A DNA stretch of 31,207 nt from CBIFVZ01 sp966185765 (GTDB taxonomy: Bacteria; Pseudomonadota; Gammaproteobacteria; Enterobacterales; Enterobacteriaceae): contig CBIFVZ010000048.1 in NCBI GenBank assembly GCA_966185765.1, forward strand, positions 1 to 31,207, in the 5' to 3' direction. Shown piece by piece: positions 22,764-31,207 of this stretch. The stretch's first letter is position 1, and each line of letters opens with the position of its first letter. The position numbers were made by a program, and so were the translations under genes. The notes below the pieces were generated by a model, which was given only the letters and a program-made list of their open reading frames with translations, was not told where the DNA came from and searched no databases.

Positions 22764-23155
22764 TTTTCCGGTGGTAACGGACAGCTGAGGTCGCCTTCAT
22801 CACATTGCTCAAGTGAGCTTAAAAAATTGGTGCGTTCGCGTGTCTTATCGGTCAGACACTGGCTGTGTACCAGCGTTTCTGCGCTTCCACCTTCTGCACC
22901 GGAACTGACAAATTTGCAGTCGGCATCGCGCACTTTTATCCACGCCTGTTCAGCCTGGGTGAGCAGTTCACGCTGTGCGGGATTGGCACGTTTAAACATG
23001 GCCTGGTAGGTTTCATTGAGTTGTTGGTCCGCTTTCTGGTATTCCGCAGCGGCGCAGGTGTTCATTTCCTGCTGAGTTTGGGCGTTGCTGCACTCCGCCG
23101 CCAGCGCAGTTTGCGCAAGCAGGAGGCCAGCAATAACAGGCAAAGTAAATTTCAT
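22760..23155 (-). CDS. Secreted DUF1311 / LprI-type lysozyme-inhibitor-like protein
   Basis: 131 aa. Signal peptide MKFTLPVIAGLLLAQTALAA, then ECSNAQTQQEMNTCAAAEYQKADQQLNETY, the Cys-containing signature of the DUF1311/LprI N-terminal family, with further Cys at DADCKF, SQCLTDK, EQCDEGDLSCPL. Six to seven Cys point to disulfides in the periplasm. Members of this family include a lysozyme inhibitor of Mycobacterium; for enterobacterial copies the role is not firmly known. ATG is preceded by AAAGGAGC, just after the putA terminator. Convergent with rutR, sharing the TTAA stop sequence. Confidence 0.9.
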   Translation of the reverse strand: MKFTLPVIAGLLLAQTALAAECSNAQTQQEMNTCAAAEYQKADQQLNETYQAMFKRANPAQRELLTQAEQAWIKVRDADCKFVSSGAEGGSAETLVHSQCLTDKTRERTNFLSSLEQCDEGDLSCPLPPEN

Positions 23156-23166
23156 AATGCTCCTTT

Positions 23167-23194
23167 GAAAAAAGGCTCCTGGTGCAGGAGCCTT
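23167..23194 (-). terminator. Rho-independent terminator of putA
   Basis: On the minus strand a 9-bp stem AAGGCTCCT / AGGAGCCTT with a 5-base loop is followed by six T. It lies about 18 bp after the putA stop and just before the Shine-Dalgarno of the DUF1311 gene. Confidence 0.9.
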
Positions 23195-23211
23195 CTCACT
23201 GTAACGAAGCC

Positions 23212-26200
23212 TTAGCCGATTGTCATCAGGCTGGCGTTCCCCCCTGCTGCTGCCGTGTTCACACTGAGCGAACGCTCAACATACAGCCGCTCCAGCAACA
23301 CATTCGTTTCGCCATGAGCGAATCCCTGCACCGTGACAATCGCACCGTCGCGCGCTGCCACTTTTTCACACAGTTCGCGCAGCTGATCGGAATGCCCGTG
23401 ATAAATCACGGCATCGAATGGCTGGTTGAACAGCGCGTCAGGCTTTACGAGAGTGATGTGTTGTTTCACCGCCTCAGGCAGCTTTTTGACTAACTCACGC
23501 TGCACATCGGTGTCCGGCCACAGCAGCCGGCTGCCAACGGCAGTCACCGCGGCAAGCTGAGTTAGCGCATCCTGCTCGTTGTCTGCCACGCACAGTACGC
23601 GCTCGCGCGGCATCAGGCTGTAGCTGTTGCGCTCGCCGGTAGGGCCGGGCAGCAAACGCAATGTGCCACTCTGGGCGTGTTCGGCAAAAACCTGGCACAA
23701 GGCATGCAACTCCGGGCGGTTTTGCGCCCAGTCGCTCAACGCCTGATGGGCGCTTTGCAGCGAGGCCTTCATCTGGGTATCAACCGGTTTCTCAGCGTCC
23801 TGGCGTGCCAGTGTGACCTGTACGGCATCTTCCGGGCGGTGACTGAGCAGGCGGTACAGATAGAGTGGGCCACCGGCCTTCGGTCCGGTGCCGGACAATC
23901 CCTCACCGCCAAACGGCTGCACACCCACCACGGCACCGACCATGTTGCGGTTGACGTAAAGGTTACCCACGTGTGCCTGGCCGGTGACCTGAGCGATGGT
24001 TTCATCAATGCGGGTGTGCACGCCAAGCGTCAGACCATAACCGGCGTCGTTAATCTGCTTAATCAGCGCATTCAGGTTCTCACGACGGTAGCGCACCACG
24101 TGCAGCACCGGACCGAAGACCTCGCGTTTAAGCTCGTCAAAGCTTTCCAGTTCAATAAGCGTCGGTGCCACAAAGGTGCCATTTTGCCAGTCGCGCGCAT
24201 CGAGGCTGTTTTCCATTGCGGCCTGGAAGACGCTGCGGCCTTTGGCGCGCAGTGTCTGGATGTGGCGCTCGATATTGTCGCGGGCGTCGGTATCAATCAC
24301 CGGACCGATATCCGTCGTCAGGCGCCCTGGGTTACCCATGCGGCACTCGGCCATTGCACCTTTGAGCATCTTCAGCGTGTGTTCGGCGACTTCTTCCTGT
24401 ACGCACAGCACGCGCAGTGCCGAGCAGCGCTGGCCTGCGCTGTCAAACGCGGAGGAGAGCACGTCAATCACTACTTGCTCGGTCAGCGCGGAGGAGTCGA
24501 CAATCATGGCGTTCAGGCCACCGGTTTCAGCGATGAGCGGGGTCGGGCGGCCCTGGGCATCAAGACGACTGGCGATATTACGCTGTAGCAAGGTCGCGAC
24601 TTCGGTCGAACCAGTGAACATCACGCCGCGTACGCGCTCATCGCCTGTAAGTCGCGCACCTACCGTTTCGCCGCGTCCTGGCAGCAGTTGTACCACACCC
24701 GGCGGTACACCAGCTTCCAGCAGAATATGAATTGCCTGTGCGGCAATCAGCGGCGTCTGCTCTGCCGGTTTTGCCAGCACGCAGTTGCCCGCAGCCAGCG
24801 CGGCGGCAATCTGGCCGGTAAAAATGGCCAGCGGGAAGTTCCACGGGCTGATGCACACGACAGGGCCGAGCGGGCGATGGGTTTCGTTATCAAAATCATG
24901 GCGTACCTGGCAGGCGTAGTAGCGCAGGAAATCCACGGCTTCGCGAACTTCGGCAATGGCATTGCTGAAGGTTTTGCCCGCTTCGCGTACCAGGATGCCA
25001 ATAAGGGTCTGGGTCTGGTCTTCCATCAACACCGCAGCGCGATCCAGTACGGCCGCACGCTCAGCGGGCGGCGTGGCAAACCAGATAGGCGCCTGGTTAA
25101 CGGCGCTGTCCAGCGCGCGGGTGATTTCCTCTTCGCTGGCTTCACGCACGAAACCGACTATATCTGCCGGGCAGGCAGGGTTAATCACCGGCTCCATGTT
25201 GCCTTCACTCACCTCGTCTTCAAGGCATGGCAGTGCCAGCCATTTTTGACTCGCACTGTTAAGAAGTGCAGAGGAGAGCGAGGCAAGGCGATGTTCGTTC
25301 GCCAGATCCAGCCCAGCAGAGTTGGCTCTGTCGTTACCGTACAGCTCGCGCGGCAGTGGGATTTTCGGGTGTGGCAGGCCGAGCACACCTTCGCGTGCCG
25401 CCATTTTCTCAACGGCCTCAACCGGGTCGGCGACCAGCTCGTCAAGGGGCAGGGTAGCATCAGCAATACGGTTCACAAACGAGGTGTTGGCACCGTTTTC
25501 CAGCAGGCGGCGCACCAGATAAGCCAGCAGCGTTTCATGGGTGCCGACCGGCGCGTAAATGCGGCATGGGCGGTTCAGTTTGCCATCGGCGATTTTACCC
25601 ACCACCTGCTCATACAGCGGCTCGCCCATGCCGTGCAGGCACTGGAATTCATACTGACCCGGGTAGTAGTTCTGCCCGGCCAGTTGGTAGATAGCGGCCA
25701 GCGAATGGGCGTTATGGGTGGCAAACTGCGGGTAAATCAGATTGGGTACGGACAGCAGTTTTTTGGCGCAGGCGAGATAGGAGATGTCGGTATACACTTT
25801 GCGGGTATAAACTGGATAGCCCTCCAGGCCTTCAACCTGGGCGCGCTTGATTTCACTGTCCCAGTAGGCACCTTTCACCAGACGAATCATCAGACGGCGG
25901 CGGCTGCGGGTGGCAAGGTCAATCAGCGAGTCAATGACAAAGGGGCAGCGCTTCATGTAGGCCTGGATAACAAAACCAATGCCGTTCCAGCCTTCCAGCT
26001 CTGGCTCAAAGCACAGCTTCTCCAGCAGATCGAGAGAGATTTCTAAGCGGTCGGCTTCTTCGGCGTCGATATTAATCCCAACATCATACTGACGCGCCAG
26101 CAGGGTGAGCGATTTCAGTCGTGGGTACAGCTCATCCATGACGCGGTCATACTGGGCGCGGCTGTAGCGCGGGTGCAGGGCTGAGAGCTTAATCGAAATG

Positions 26201-27174
26201 CCTGGACCTTCATAAATGCCACGGCCATTTGAGGCTTTGCCGATAGCGTGAATCGCCTGCTGGTAGGACACCATATAGGCCTGGGCATCGGCGGCGGTAA
26301 GGGCAGCTTCGCCGAGCATATCGTAAGAGTAGCGAAAGCCCTTATCTTCGAGTTTACGGGCGTTTGCCAGTGCTTCGGCGATGGTTTCGCCAGTCACAAA
26401 CTGCTCGCCCATCAGACGCATTGCCATATCGACGCCTTTACGGATAAGCGGCTCACCACTCTTGCCGATGATGCGGTTGAGCGAGCGCGACAGGTTGGCT
26501 TCGTTATGGGTCGAGACCAGGCGGCCGGTAAACAGCAGTCCCCAGGTGGCGGCATTAACAAACAGCGAAGGACTGCGACCAATGTGCGACTGCCAGTTGC
26601 CGTTACTGATTTTGTCGCGAATGAGCGCATCGCGCGTAGCTTTATCCGGGATGCGCAGCAGCGCTTCGGCAAGGCACATTAGCGCTACGCCCTCTTGCGA
26701 AGACAGCGAGAACTCCTGCAACAGCCCCTGTACCATACCGGCGCGGCCACTGGCGGTTTTCTGATTACGCAGCTTTTCGGCCAGCTGGTAGGCGAGCTTG
26801 TGTGTGCGCTCGGCAACATCGGCAGGCAGGCGCGCCTGCTCAAGAATCATCGGTACGGCGTCAGTTTCTGCCCGACGCCAGGCGGCAGTAATGGCCGCCC
26901 GGCTGACCGACTGCGGCAGAATCTGCTCGGCAAAGTCGAGGAAAGGCTGCGCGGTGTCTTCTGCAAGCGGCGCGGATTCTTCGCCTTCATTAGCGGCACC
27001 GCTTAACAGCGCTGGCAGTTCCGGCAGGGTTTCGTTATTCTCCAGCCGCTCCAGGTAATTGAAAATCGCCTGTTTAATCAGCCAGTGTGGCGTGCGGTCA
27101 ATGCGCGATGCCGCAGATTTAATGCGCTCGCGGGTCGCTTCGTCCAGCTTTACCCCCATGGTCGTTGTCCCCAT
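23212..27174 (-). CDS. putA: Trifunctional PutA: transcriptional repressor, proline dehydrogenase, P5C dehydrogenase
   Basis: 1320 aa, exactly the E. coli length when started at ATG 27174 (MGTTTMGVKLDEATRERIKSA), preceded by AGGAG; an upstream in-frame ATG at 27231 overlaps the operators and is not used in E. coli. Domains in order: ribbon-helix-helix DNA-binding 1-47; FAD proline dehydrogenase barrel about 260-610 (RLMIRLVKGAYWDSE, YEFQCLHGMGE); P5C dehydrogenase about 650-1130 with catalytic Glu in ETGGLNAM and Cys in SAGQRCSALR, and GPVVCISPWNFPLAIFTGQ; C-terminal region ending SVNTAAAGGNASLMTIG. It oxidises proline to glutamate at the membrane when reduced, and otherwise represses putA and putP. 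Divergent from putP. Confidence 0.98.
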   Translation of the reverse strand: MGTTTMGVKLDEATRERIKSAASRIDRTPHWLIKQAIFNYLERLENNETLPELPALLSGAANEGEESAPLAEDTAQPFLDFAEQILPQSVSRAAITAAWRRAETDAVPMILEQARLPADVAERTHKLAYQLAEKLRNQKTASGRAGMVQGLLQEFSLSSQEGVALMCLAEALLRIPDKATRDALIRDKISNGNWQSHIGRSPSLFVNAATWGLLFTGRLVSTHNEANLSRSLNRIIGKSGEPLIRKGVDMAMRLMGEQFVTGETIAEALANARKLEDKGFRYSYDMLGEAALTAADAQAYMVSYQQAIHAIGKASNGRGIYEGPGISIKLSALHPRYSRAQYDRVMDELYPRLKSLTLLARQYDVGINIDAEEADRLEISLDLLEKLCFEPELEGWNGIGFVIQAYMKRCPFVIDSLIDLATRSRRRLMIRLVKGAYWDSEIKRAQVEGLEGYPVYTRKVYTDISYLACAKKLLSVPNLIYPQFATHNAHSLAAIYQLAGQNYYPGQYEFQCLHGMGEPLYEQVVGKIADGKLNRPCRIYAPVGTHETLLAYLVRRLLENGANTSFVNRIADATLPLDELVADPVEAVEKMAAREGVLGLPHPKIPLPRELYGNDRANSAGLDLANEHRLASLSSALLNSASQKWLALPCLEDEVSEGNMEPVINPACPADIVGFVREASEEEITRALDSAVNQAPIWFATPPAERAAVLDRAAVLMEDQTQTLIGILVREAGKTFSNAIAEVREAVDFLRYYACQVRHDFDNETHRPLGPVVCISPWNFPLAIFTGQIAAALAAGNCVLAKPAEQTPLIAAQAIHILLEAGVPPGVVQLLPGRGETVGARLTGDERVRGVMFTGSTEVATLLQRNIASRLDAQGRPTPLIAETGGLNAMIVDSSALTEQVVIDVLSSAFDSAGQRCSALRVLCVQEEVAEHTLKMLKGAMAECRMGNPGRLTTDIGPVIDTDARDNIERHIQTLRAKGRSVFQAAMENSLDARDWQNGTFVAPTLIELESFDELKREVFGPVLHVVRYRRENLNALIKQINDAGYGLTLGVHTRIDETIAQVTGQAHVGNLYVNRNMVGAVVGVQPFGGEGLSGTGPKAGGPLYLYRLLSHRPEDAVQVTLARQDAEKPVDTQMKASLQSAHQALSDWAQNRPELHALCQVFAEHAQSGTLRLLPGPTGERNSYSLMPRERVLCVADNEQDALTQLAAVTAVGSRLLWPDTDVQRELVKKLPEAVKQHITLVKPDALFNQPFDAVIYHGHSDQLRELCEKVAARDGAIVTVQGFAHGETNVLLERLYVERSLSVNTAAAGGNASLMTIG

Positions 27175-27590
27175 GCCGTCAGCTCCTGTTTTCATTTTTG
27201 TGTAGTGTGTTTGACACGAAATATCCATCATGTTGCAACTTTGTGCAACCGTGTTAAATGTGACCGCGACAGCAACACTGAAAATGAGTGCAGAGCGACG
27301 TGCCGCAGACGATATGCTTTTCTTATCAGTTCTCAGAGAAGGGCGTTTTTTCTGCGCGGCTTAACGGTTTTTGGCGGTGCAACTGCCAAAAGCGTGAGCG
27401 AGTGCAACCTGGTGGAAAATAAAACTGTTCCGTAGCGGCATTATATGTAAATGATCTGTTACGTTGATTGTTAATAAAAAAGGCTTGCGGCAGGATGGTT
27501 GAACCGCAAACAACAACAAGAAAAGACTGCCTCGTTCCGGCGGTTTTTACCGGGTGACACCTGCCCGGATACATCAAGTGGAGAAGACGA
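27175..27590. promoter_or_regulatory. put control region with several PutA operators
   Basis: Between the divergent putA and putP genes. The PutA recognition core GTTGCA (or its complement TGCAAC) occurs at 27232-27237 and 27234-27239 (overlapping, forming GTTGCAAC), 27244-27249, 27378-27383 and 27403-27408. Two clusters, one near putA and one nearer the middle, agree with the E. coli design of multiple operators controlling both promoters. The reading frames extending through here have no coding appearance. Confidence 0.8.
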
Positions 27591-29099
27591 ATGACAGCAA
27601 GTACGCCAATGCTGGTGACCTTCCTGATTTATATCTTTGGCATGATTCTTATTGGGTTTATCGCCTGGCGGTCAACCAAAAACTTTGACGACTACATCCT
27701 CGGTGGGCGCAGTCTCGGTAGTTTTGTTACCGCCTTGTCTGCGGGGGCGTCAGACATGAGCGGCTGGTTGCTGATGGGGTTGCCGGGTGCCATTTTTATC
27801 GCCGGGATTTCTGAAAGCTGGATTGCCATTGGCCTGACAGTGGGTGCCTACATCAACTGGAAGCTGGTGGCCGGGCGTTTACGTGTACACACTGAGGTCA
27901 ATGACAATGCGTTGACGCTACCGGACTATTTCACCGGGCGCTTTCAGGATAAAAGTCGCGTGCTGCGCATTATCTCCGCCCTGGTGATTCTGGTGTTCTT
28001 CACCATTTATTGCGCCTCTGGCGTGGTGGCGGGTGCGCGTCTTTTTGAAAGCACCTTTGGAATGAGCTACGAAACCGCGCTCTGGGCCGGTGCGGCGGCA
28101 ACCATTCTTTATACCTTTATCGGTGGCTTCCTGGCCGTGAGCTGGACAGATACCGTACAGGCAAGCCTGATGATTTTTGCGCTGATCCTCACGCCGGTGA
28201 TGGTTATCCTGGCCGTAGGTGGTCTCGGTGATTCGCTGGAAGTGATTAAGCAAAAAAGCATTGAAAACGTTGATATGCTTAAAGGGCTTAATTTTGTTGC
28301 CATTGTCTCACTGATGGGCTGGGGGCTGGGCTACTTCGGTCAGCCACATATCCTGGCGCGGTTTATGGCCGCTGACTCTCACCACACCATTGTTCATGCG
28401 CGTCGTATCAGCATGACGTGGATGGTGCTGTGCCTGGCAGGGGCGGTAGCCGTGGGTTTCTTCGGCATCGCGTACTTCAATAACAATCCGCAGTTGGCAA
28501 CGGCCGTTAACCAGAACAGCGAGCGCGTATTTATTGAGTTGGCGCAGATACTGTTTAACCCGTGGATTGCCGGTGTGCTGTTGTCCGCCATTCTGGCGGC
28601 AGTGATGTCGACCCTGAGCTGCCAGCTGTTGGTGTGCTCCAGCGCCATTACAGAAGATCTCTATAAAGCCTTCCTGCGTAAAAATGCCTCACAGAAAGAG
28701 CTGGTGTGGGTGGGGCGTGCGATGGTACTGGTGGTCGCACTGGTGGCGATTACGCTTGCGGCTAATCCGGAAAACCGCGTCCTCGGCCTGGTGAGCTATG
28801 CCTGGGCGGGCTTTGGTGCCGCGTTTGGTCCGGTAGTGCTGTTCTCGGTGATGTGGTCACGCATGACGCGCAACGGCGCGCTGGCTGGCATGATTATTGG
28901 TGCTGCCACCGTGATTGTCTGGAAGCAATTCGGCTGGCTGGATCTGTATGAAATTATTCCTGGCTTTATCTTTGGCAGTATCGGCATTGTGGTATTCAGC
29001 CTTTTGGGTAAAGCGCCGACGAGTGAAATGGTGCAGCGCTTTAACGAGGCTAACGATCATTATCACTCAGCGCCGCCGTCAACCTTACAGACTGACTAA
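27591..29099 (+). CDS. putP: Sodium/proline symporter PutP
   Basis: 502 aa, same length as E. coli PutP. Member of the sodium:solute symporter family with about 13 membrane helices; motifs ILGGRSLGSFVTALSAGASDMSGWLLMGLPGAIF (Na+ and proline site around TM2), GWGLGYFGQPHILARFMA, and ILAAVMSTLSCQLLVCSSAITEDLYK near TM9. Inner membrane, imports L-proline with Na+ for catabolism by PutA. ATG is preceded by GGAGAAGACGA. Followed by an intrinsic terminator. Confidence 0.98.
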   Translation: MTASTPMLVTFLIYIFGMILIGFIAWRSTKNFDDYILGGRSLGSFVTALSAGASDMSGWLLMGLPGAIFIAGISESWIAIGLTVGAYINWKLVAGRLRVHTEVNDNALTLPDYFTGRFQDKSRVLRIISALVILVFFTIYCASGVVAGARLFESTFGMSYETALWAGAAATILYTFIGGFLAVSWTDTVQASLMIFALILTPVMVILAVGGLGDSLEVIKQKSIENVDMLKGLNFVAIVSLMGWGLGYFGQPHILARFMAADSHHTIVHARRISMTWMVLCLAGAVAVGFFGIAYFNNNPQLATAVNQNSERVFIELAQILFNPWIAGVLLSAILAAVMSTLSCQLLVCSSAITEDLYKAFLRKNASQKELVWVGRAMVLVVALVAITLAANPENRVLGLVSYAWAGFGAAFGPVVLFSVMWSRMTRNGALAGMIIGAATVIVWKQFGWLDLYEIIPGFIFGSIGIVVFSLLGKAPTSEMVQRFNEANDHYHSAPPSTLQTD

Positions 29100-29114
29100 A
29101 ATCATGGTGTCGAG

Positions 29115-29150
29115 ACAACGTAGGCCCGCCTGGCGGGCCTACGTTGTTTT
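29115..29150 (+). terminator. Terminator after putP
   Basis: Long perfect stem ACAACGTAGGCCCGCC / GGCGGGCCTACGTTGT with a two-base centre, followed by TTTT, 16 bp after the putP stop. Confidence 0.85.
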
Positions 29151-29406
29151 AGCGGTCTGACGCCATGCAGAATGAGCGTGCAGAGCCAATAATTGATCTG
29201 TTTTCTGATATTGATAGCAGTATCAACGTTCGTAAAGACAACGGCAGGAAGCGGCCAATCCGCAGTTAACTGGTTTCCACCATCAGCAGAAATCGGTACT
29301 AAAAAATATGGAGTGGTTAATGAATAACCACTTAAGCTTTTAGACGTGCCAGAGGGCACTTATTTGTTCATTTTCTATCTCGTTGATTTAGTAGTGTAAT
29401 TATGTT

Positions 29407-29424
29407 GCGTCATAAAACGGTGAC
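29407..29424 (+). promoter_or_regulatory. Candidate Pho box upstream of phoH
   Basis: GCGTCAT-AAAA-CGGTGAC fits the 7-4-7 layout of the PhoB box (CTGTCAT-AxAx-CTGTCAY) with two mismatches per half and the right AT-rich spacer. It lies about 110 bp before an extended GTG start and 410 bp before the short start of phoH; phoH is a known PhoB target in E. coli. The remainder of 29151-29526 shows nothing else I can support. Confidence 0.4.
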
Positions 29425-29832
29425 AGGCAGGCTTGCTATTTTGGTTGCGTTTTGGTGAAAAAATTGTTGTAAAAATGATTTCTTCTGATGTAATTAATAA
29501 CGAGCGGTAGTTCTCAATTGTGAATCGTGTTTCACCAGTGGAGATCGCGGATGCCGAAGTGCTGTATTCGACAGCAAGTTAACAACATAACCCGTAACAA
29601 CCAGACGGGTAGCCCCTCTACCGACACTATTTTTTTCACCGCTATATTTCTTTCTTTCACGACATCCCATTATTTAACCGACGCCTGCGGTAATGCTGTG
29701 CGTTGTCCGCATGCGTTAAAAAAACCGGCAGTTAATGGCTTAAAAGGAAGCCAAACCTCATCTGTTTGTGCGCATCAACGCGCGCCTGTGGGCGCGGCGT
29801 GTCATGTAAACCAACTCATCAAGGTGCCATCC

Positions 29833-30621
29833 ATGGGAAGACAGAAAGCAGTGATCAAAGCTCGTCGCGAAGCGAAACGTCTGCTGAGACGAGACTCACG
29901 CAGCCATAAGCAGCGTGAGGAAGAATCGGTCACCTCGCTTGTGCAAATGAGCGGCGTAGAAGCTATCGGTATGGCCAGGGATTGCCGTGATAACTCGCCT
30001 GTTGTGGCGCGTAATGACGCTCAGGAGCGCTATCTGCAGGCAATAGCGCGCAAGAAATTGATTTTTGCTACGGGTGAAGCGGGCTGTGGCAAAACGTTTA
30101 TCAGCGCAGCAAAGGCTGCCGATGCGTTGATTCATAAGGACGTCGACAGAATTATTGTCACGCGCCCGGTGCTGCAGGCCGATGAAGATCTCGGCTTTTT
30201 GCCAGGTGACATTTCGGAGAAATTCGCGCCGTATTTCCGCCCGGTCTACGACATTCTGGTACGCAGGCTGGGCGCATCATTTATGCAATACTGCTTACGT
30301 CCGGAAATTGGCAAGGTAGAAATTGCGCCGTTCGCTTACATGCGCGGACGTACTTTTGAAAACGCGGTCGTGATTCTGGATGAGGCGCAGAACGTGACTG
30401 CGGCGCAGATGAAGATGTTCCTGACGCGCCTCGGGGAGAATGTCACTGTCATCGTTAACGGTGACATCACTCAGTGCGACCTGCCATCCGGCGTACCGTC
30501 CGGGTTGGGTGACGCGCTGGCGCGCTTTACGGATGATGAGATGGTGGGCGTGGTGCGGTTTACCAAAGAGGACTGCGTGCGCTCCGAACTGTGCCAGCGA
30601 GCGCTGATGGCCTATAGCTGA
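29833..30621 (+). CDS. phoH: Phosphate-starvation-inducible ATPase PhoH
   Basis: 262 aa from ATG 29833 (MGRQKAVIKARREAKRLLRRDS). Walker A GEAGCGKT, Walker B VVILDEAQN, and the PhoH-family stretches VTRPVLQADEDLGFLPGD and VNGDITQCDLPSG. Superfamily 1 helicase-like ATPase, cytoplasmic; cellular role still uncertain (RNA metabolism suggested). The same frame stays open back to ATG 29551 and GTG 29527, which would add about 94-102 residues; E. coli PhoH is annotated as 354 aa with an extension of similar length, so the longer form (29551 start, 356 aa) cannot be excluded. I prefer the short form because AAGGTG precedes 29833 and the extension has low-complexity, non-domain character. efeUOB, upstream of phoH in K-12, is absent. 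Confidence 0.9.
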   Translation: MGRQKAVIKARREAKRLLRRDSRSHKQREEESVTSLVQMSGVEAIGMARDCRDNSPVVARNDAQERYLQAIARKKLIFATGEAGCGKTFISAAKAADALIHKDVDRIIVTRPVLQADEDLGFLPGDISEKFAPYFRPVYDILVRRLGASFMQYCLRPEIGKVEIAPFAYMRGRTFENAVVILDEAQNVTAAQMKMFLTRLGENVTVIVNGDITQCDLPSGVPSGLGDALARFTDDEMVGVVRFTKEDCVRSELCQRALMAYS

Positions 30622-30641
30622 GAATGTTTAATGCAGTGACG

Positions 30642-30667
30642 AACCCGGGCGACAGCCCGGGTTTTTT
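30642..30667 (+). terminator. Terminator after phoH
   Basis: Stem AACCCGGGC / GCCCGGGTT with a short loop, followed by TTTTT, about 20 bp beyond the phoH stop. Confidence 0.9.
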
Positions 30668-30765
30668 ATGCAGGGCAGGGAGGTTAGAGTGAGAGGGCTG
30701 ACACAGGCTGCACCTGTGGTCGAACCCTGGTCAAGGCTTCTCACCCTTCCTCGTCTGTGCGATAT

Positions 30766-30829
30766 GCAATAAAAAAGCCCGAACGTGAGTTCAGGCTCTC
30801 TTAAAAAATATGGCGGTGAGGAAGGGATT
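30766..30829. repeat. 64-bp direct repeat, copy 1 (tRNA-Ser 3' end plus terminator)
   Basis: From GCAATAAAAAAGCCC to GAAGGGATT this segment is repeated at 31080-31143 with a single A/G difference. It covers the tRNA 3' end (acceptor and part of the T arm) and its terminator. Such duplication is the usual att footprint of integrases that use tRNA genes. Confidence 0.85.
30771..30798 (-). terminator. Terminator of the tRNA-Ser gene
   Basis: On the minus strand AGCCTGAAC-TCAC-GTTCGGGCT forms a stem with one G-T pair and is followed by six T, about 13 bp after the tRNA 3' end. The same terminator is repeated at about 31085-31112 with one base change. Confidence 0.85.
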
Positions 30830-30898
30830 CGAACCCTTGATACGTTGCCGTATACACACTTTCCAGGCGTGCTCCTTCAGCCTCTCGGACACCTCACC
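30811..30898 (-). tRNA. tRNA-Ser (anticodon GGA)
   Basis: 88 nt on the minus strand, from GGTGAGGTGTCCGAG to GGTTCGAATCCCTTCCTCACC-GCCA, with encoded CCA. Acceptor stem GGTGAGG / CCTCACC, anticodon loop CTGGAAA with GGA, a long variable arm as expected for class II tRNA-Ser, and T-loop TTCGAAT. Corresponds to the E. coli serW/serX type; position near phoH suggests serX. Confidence 0.96.
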
Positions 30899-31079
30899 AT
30901 ATTGTTTGTTACTCGCCTGTGGCGGGCAACGGGGCGCTACTATAGGGAGTCGGACCTTTCTGGTCAAGAATAATTTTCCCGGTAGAAGTGCGTTCGGTTA
31001 CGCGGTGAGCAAAGGGAATAACGTGCATGCGTTTTGGAAGGCGAAGGGGGGATTGGGGAGTGGACGCAAGTAATTGCAG

Positions 31080-31143
31080 GCAATAAAAAAGCCCGAGCGT
31101 GAGTTCAGGCTCTCTTAAAAAATATGGCGGTGAGGAAGGGATT
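31080..31143. repeat. 64-bp direct repeat, copy 2 (truncated tRNA-Ser 3' end, possible att site)
   Basis: Second copy of the tRNA-Ser 3' end and terminator, 314 bp from the first. After GGGATT the sequence departs from the tRNA (GACTCGCTCTGCTCGCC), so no second functional tRNA follows within the window. The 180 bp between tRNA and repeat (30899-31079) show no gene I can support. The sequence after 31144 runs to the window end with short GC-rich inverted motifs only. Confidence 0.8.
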
Positions 31144-31207
31144 GACTCGCTCTGCTCGCCCTGCGGGCAGCCGCCTCACAGGCTCGGCGTCTGTCCAACA
31201 GGCGTTG

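Noticed and set aside
23677..26046. Long + strand open frames (303 and 452 codons) antisense to putA
   Set aside because: They mirror the codon bias of putA, have no recognisable domains, and overlap a gene identical in length to E. coli PutA.
31144..31207. A second tRNA gene at the window end
   Set aside because: After the repeated 3' end the sequence departs from tRNA-Ser and no anticodon arm or 5' acceptor strand follows.

Overview
The window looks like chromosomal DNA of a member of the Enterobacteriaceae that is close to, but not, E. coli. The right half carries recognisable orthologues of E. coli agp, yccJ, wrbA, ymdF, rutR, putA, putP and phoH in the K-12 order, ending at a tRNA-Ser(GGA). 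It differs from K-12 (from memory): the rut operon is missing between ymdF and rutR, efeUOB is missing between putP and phoH, the pga region is missing between phoH and the tRNA, and ygbA and ybdG, which are elsewhere in K-12, sit beside agp.

Positions 1-14774 are an accessory biosynthetic cluster on the + strand, preceded by an AT-rich leader. Gene order: stand-alone MetRS-like enzyme, unknown protein, GNAT acyltransferase, NRPS-type adenylation enzyme, carrier protein fused to a cupin, FAD amine oxidase, periplasmic-binding-fold protein without a signal peptide, alpha/beta hydrolase, rhodanese, NTF2/SnoaL-like protein, lysine/ornithine N-hydroxylase, diaminobutyrate-type aminotransferase, FAD monooxygenase-like protein, DMT exporter, BtrH-like acyltransferase. 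Most neighbours are joined by 1-14 bp overlaps. Flavin N-hydroxylase + MetRS-like enzyme + cupin + glycine-oxidase-like enzyme is the known signature of N-N bond formation through N6-hydroxylysine and hydrazinoacetic acid (the s56-p1 and triacsin routes). The acyl-ACP ligase, carrier and GNAT match the following triacsin steps. In the actinomycete systems as I recall them, cupin and MetRS are one polypeptide. Here the MetRS part stands alone and the cupin is fused to a carrier protein. I infer a carrier-tethered hydrazine (hydrazone, diazo or azoxy) metabolite, possibly released onto an amine by the BtrH-like protein and exported by the DMT permease. The product is unknown.

Positions 14915-19130 are a mosaic: an AI-2E/PerM-family permease, a secreted protein with 11-residue repeats, ygbA (with a possible NsrR site) and ybdG. 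ygbA-ybdG is bracketed by two inverted copies of a 141-bp multi-hairpin element. Each copy is flanked on both sides by near-identical GC-rich hairpins whose sequence is particular to that locus.

Positions 19256-30621 are core genome: glucose-1-phosphatase, small stress proteins, quinone reductase, RutR, a DUF1311 secreted protein, and the divergent putA/putP proline system with a control region containing several GTTGCA-type PutA sites, then phoH. The window ends with tRNA-Ser(GGA) and, 314 bp further on, a 64-bp direct repeat of the tRNA 3' end plus its terminator, the usual footprint of site-specific integration at a tRNA gene.
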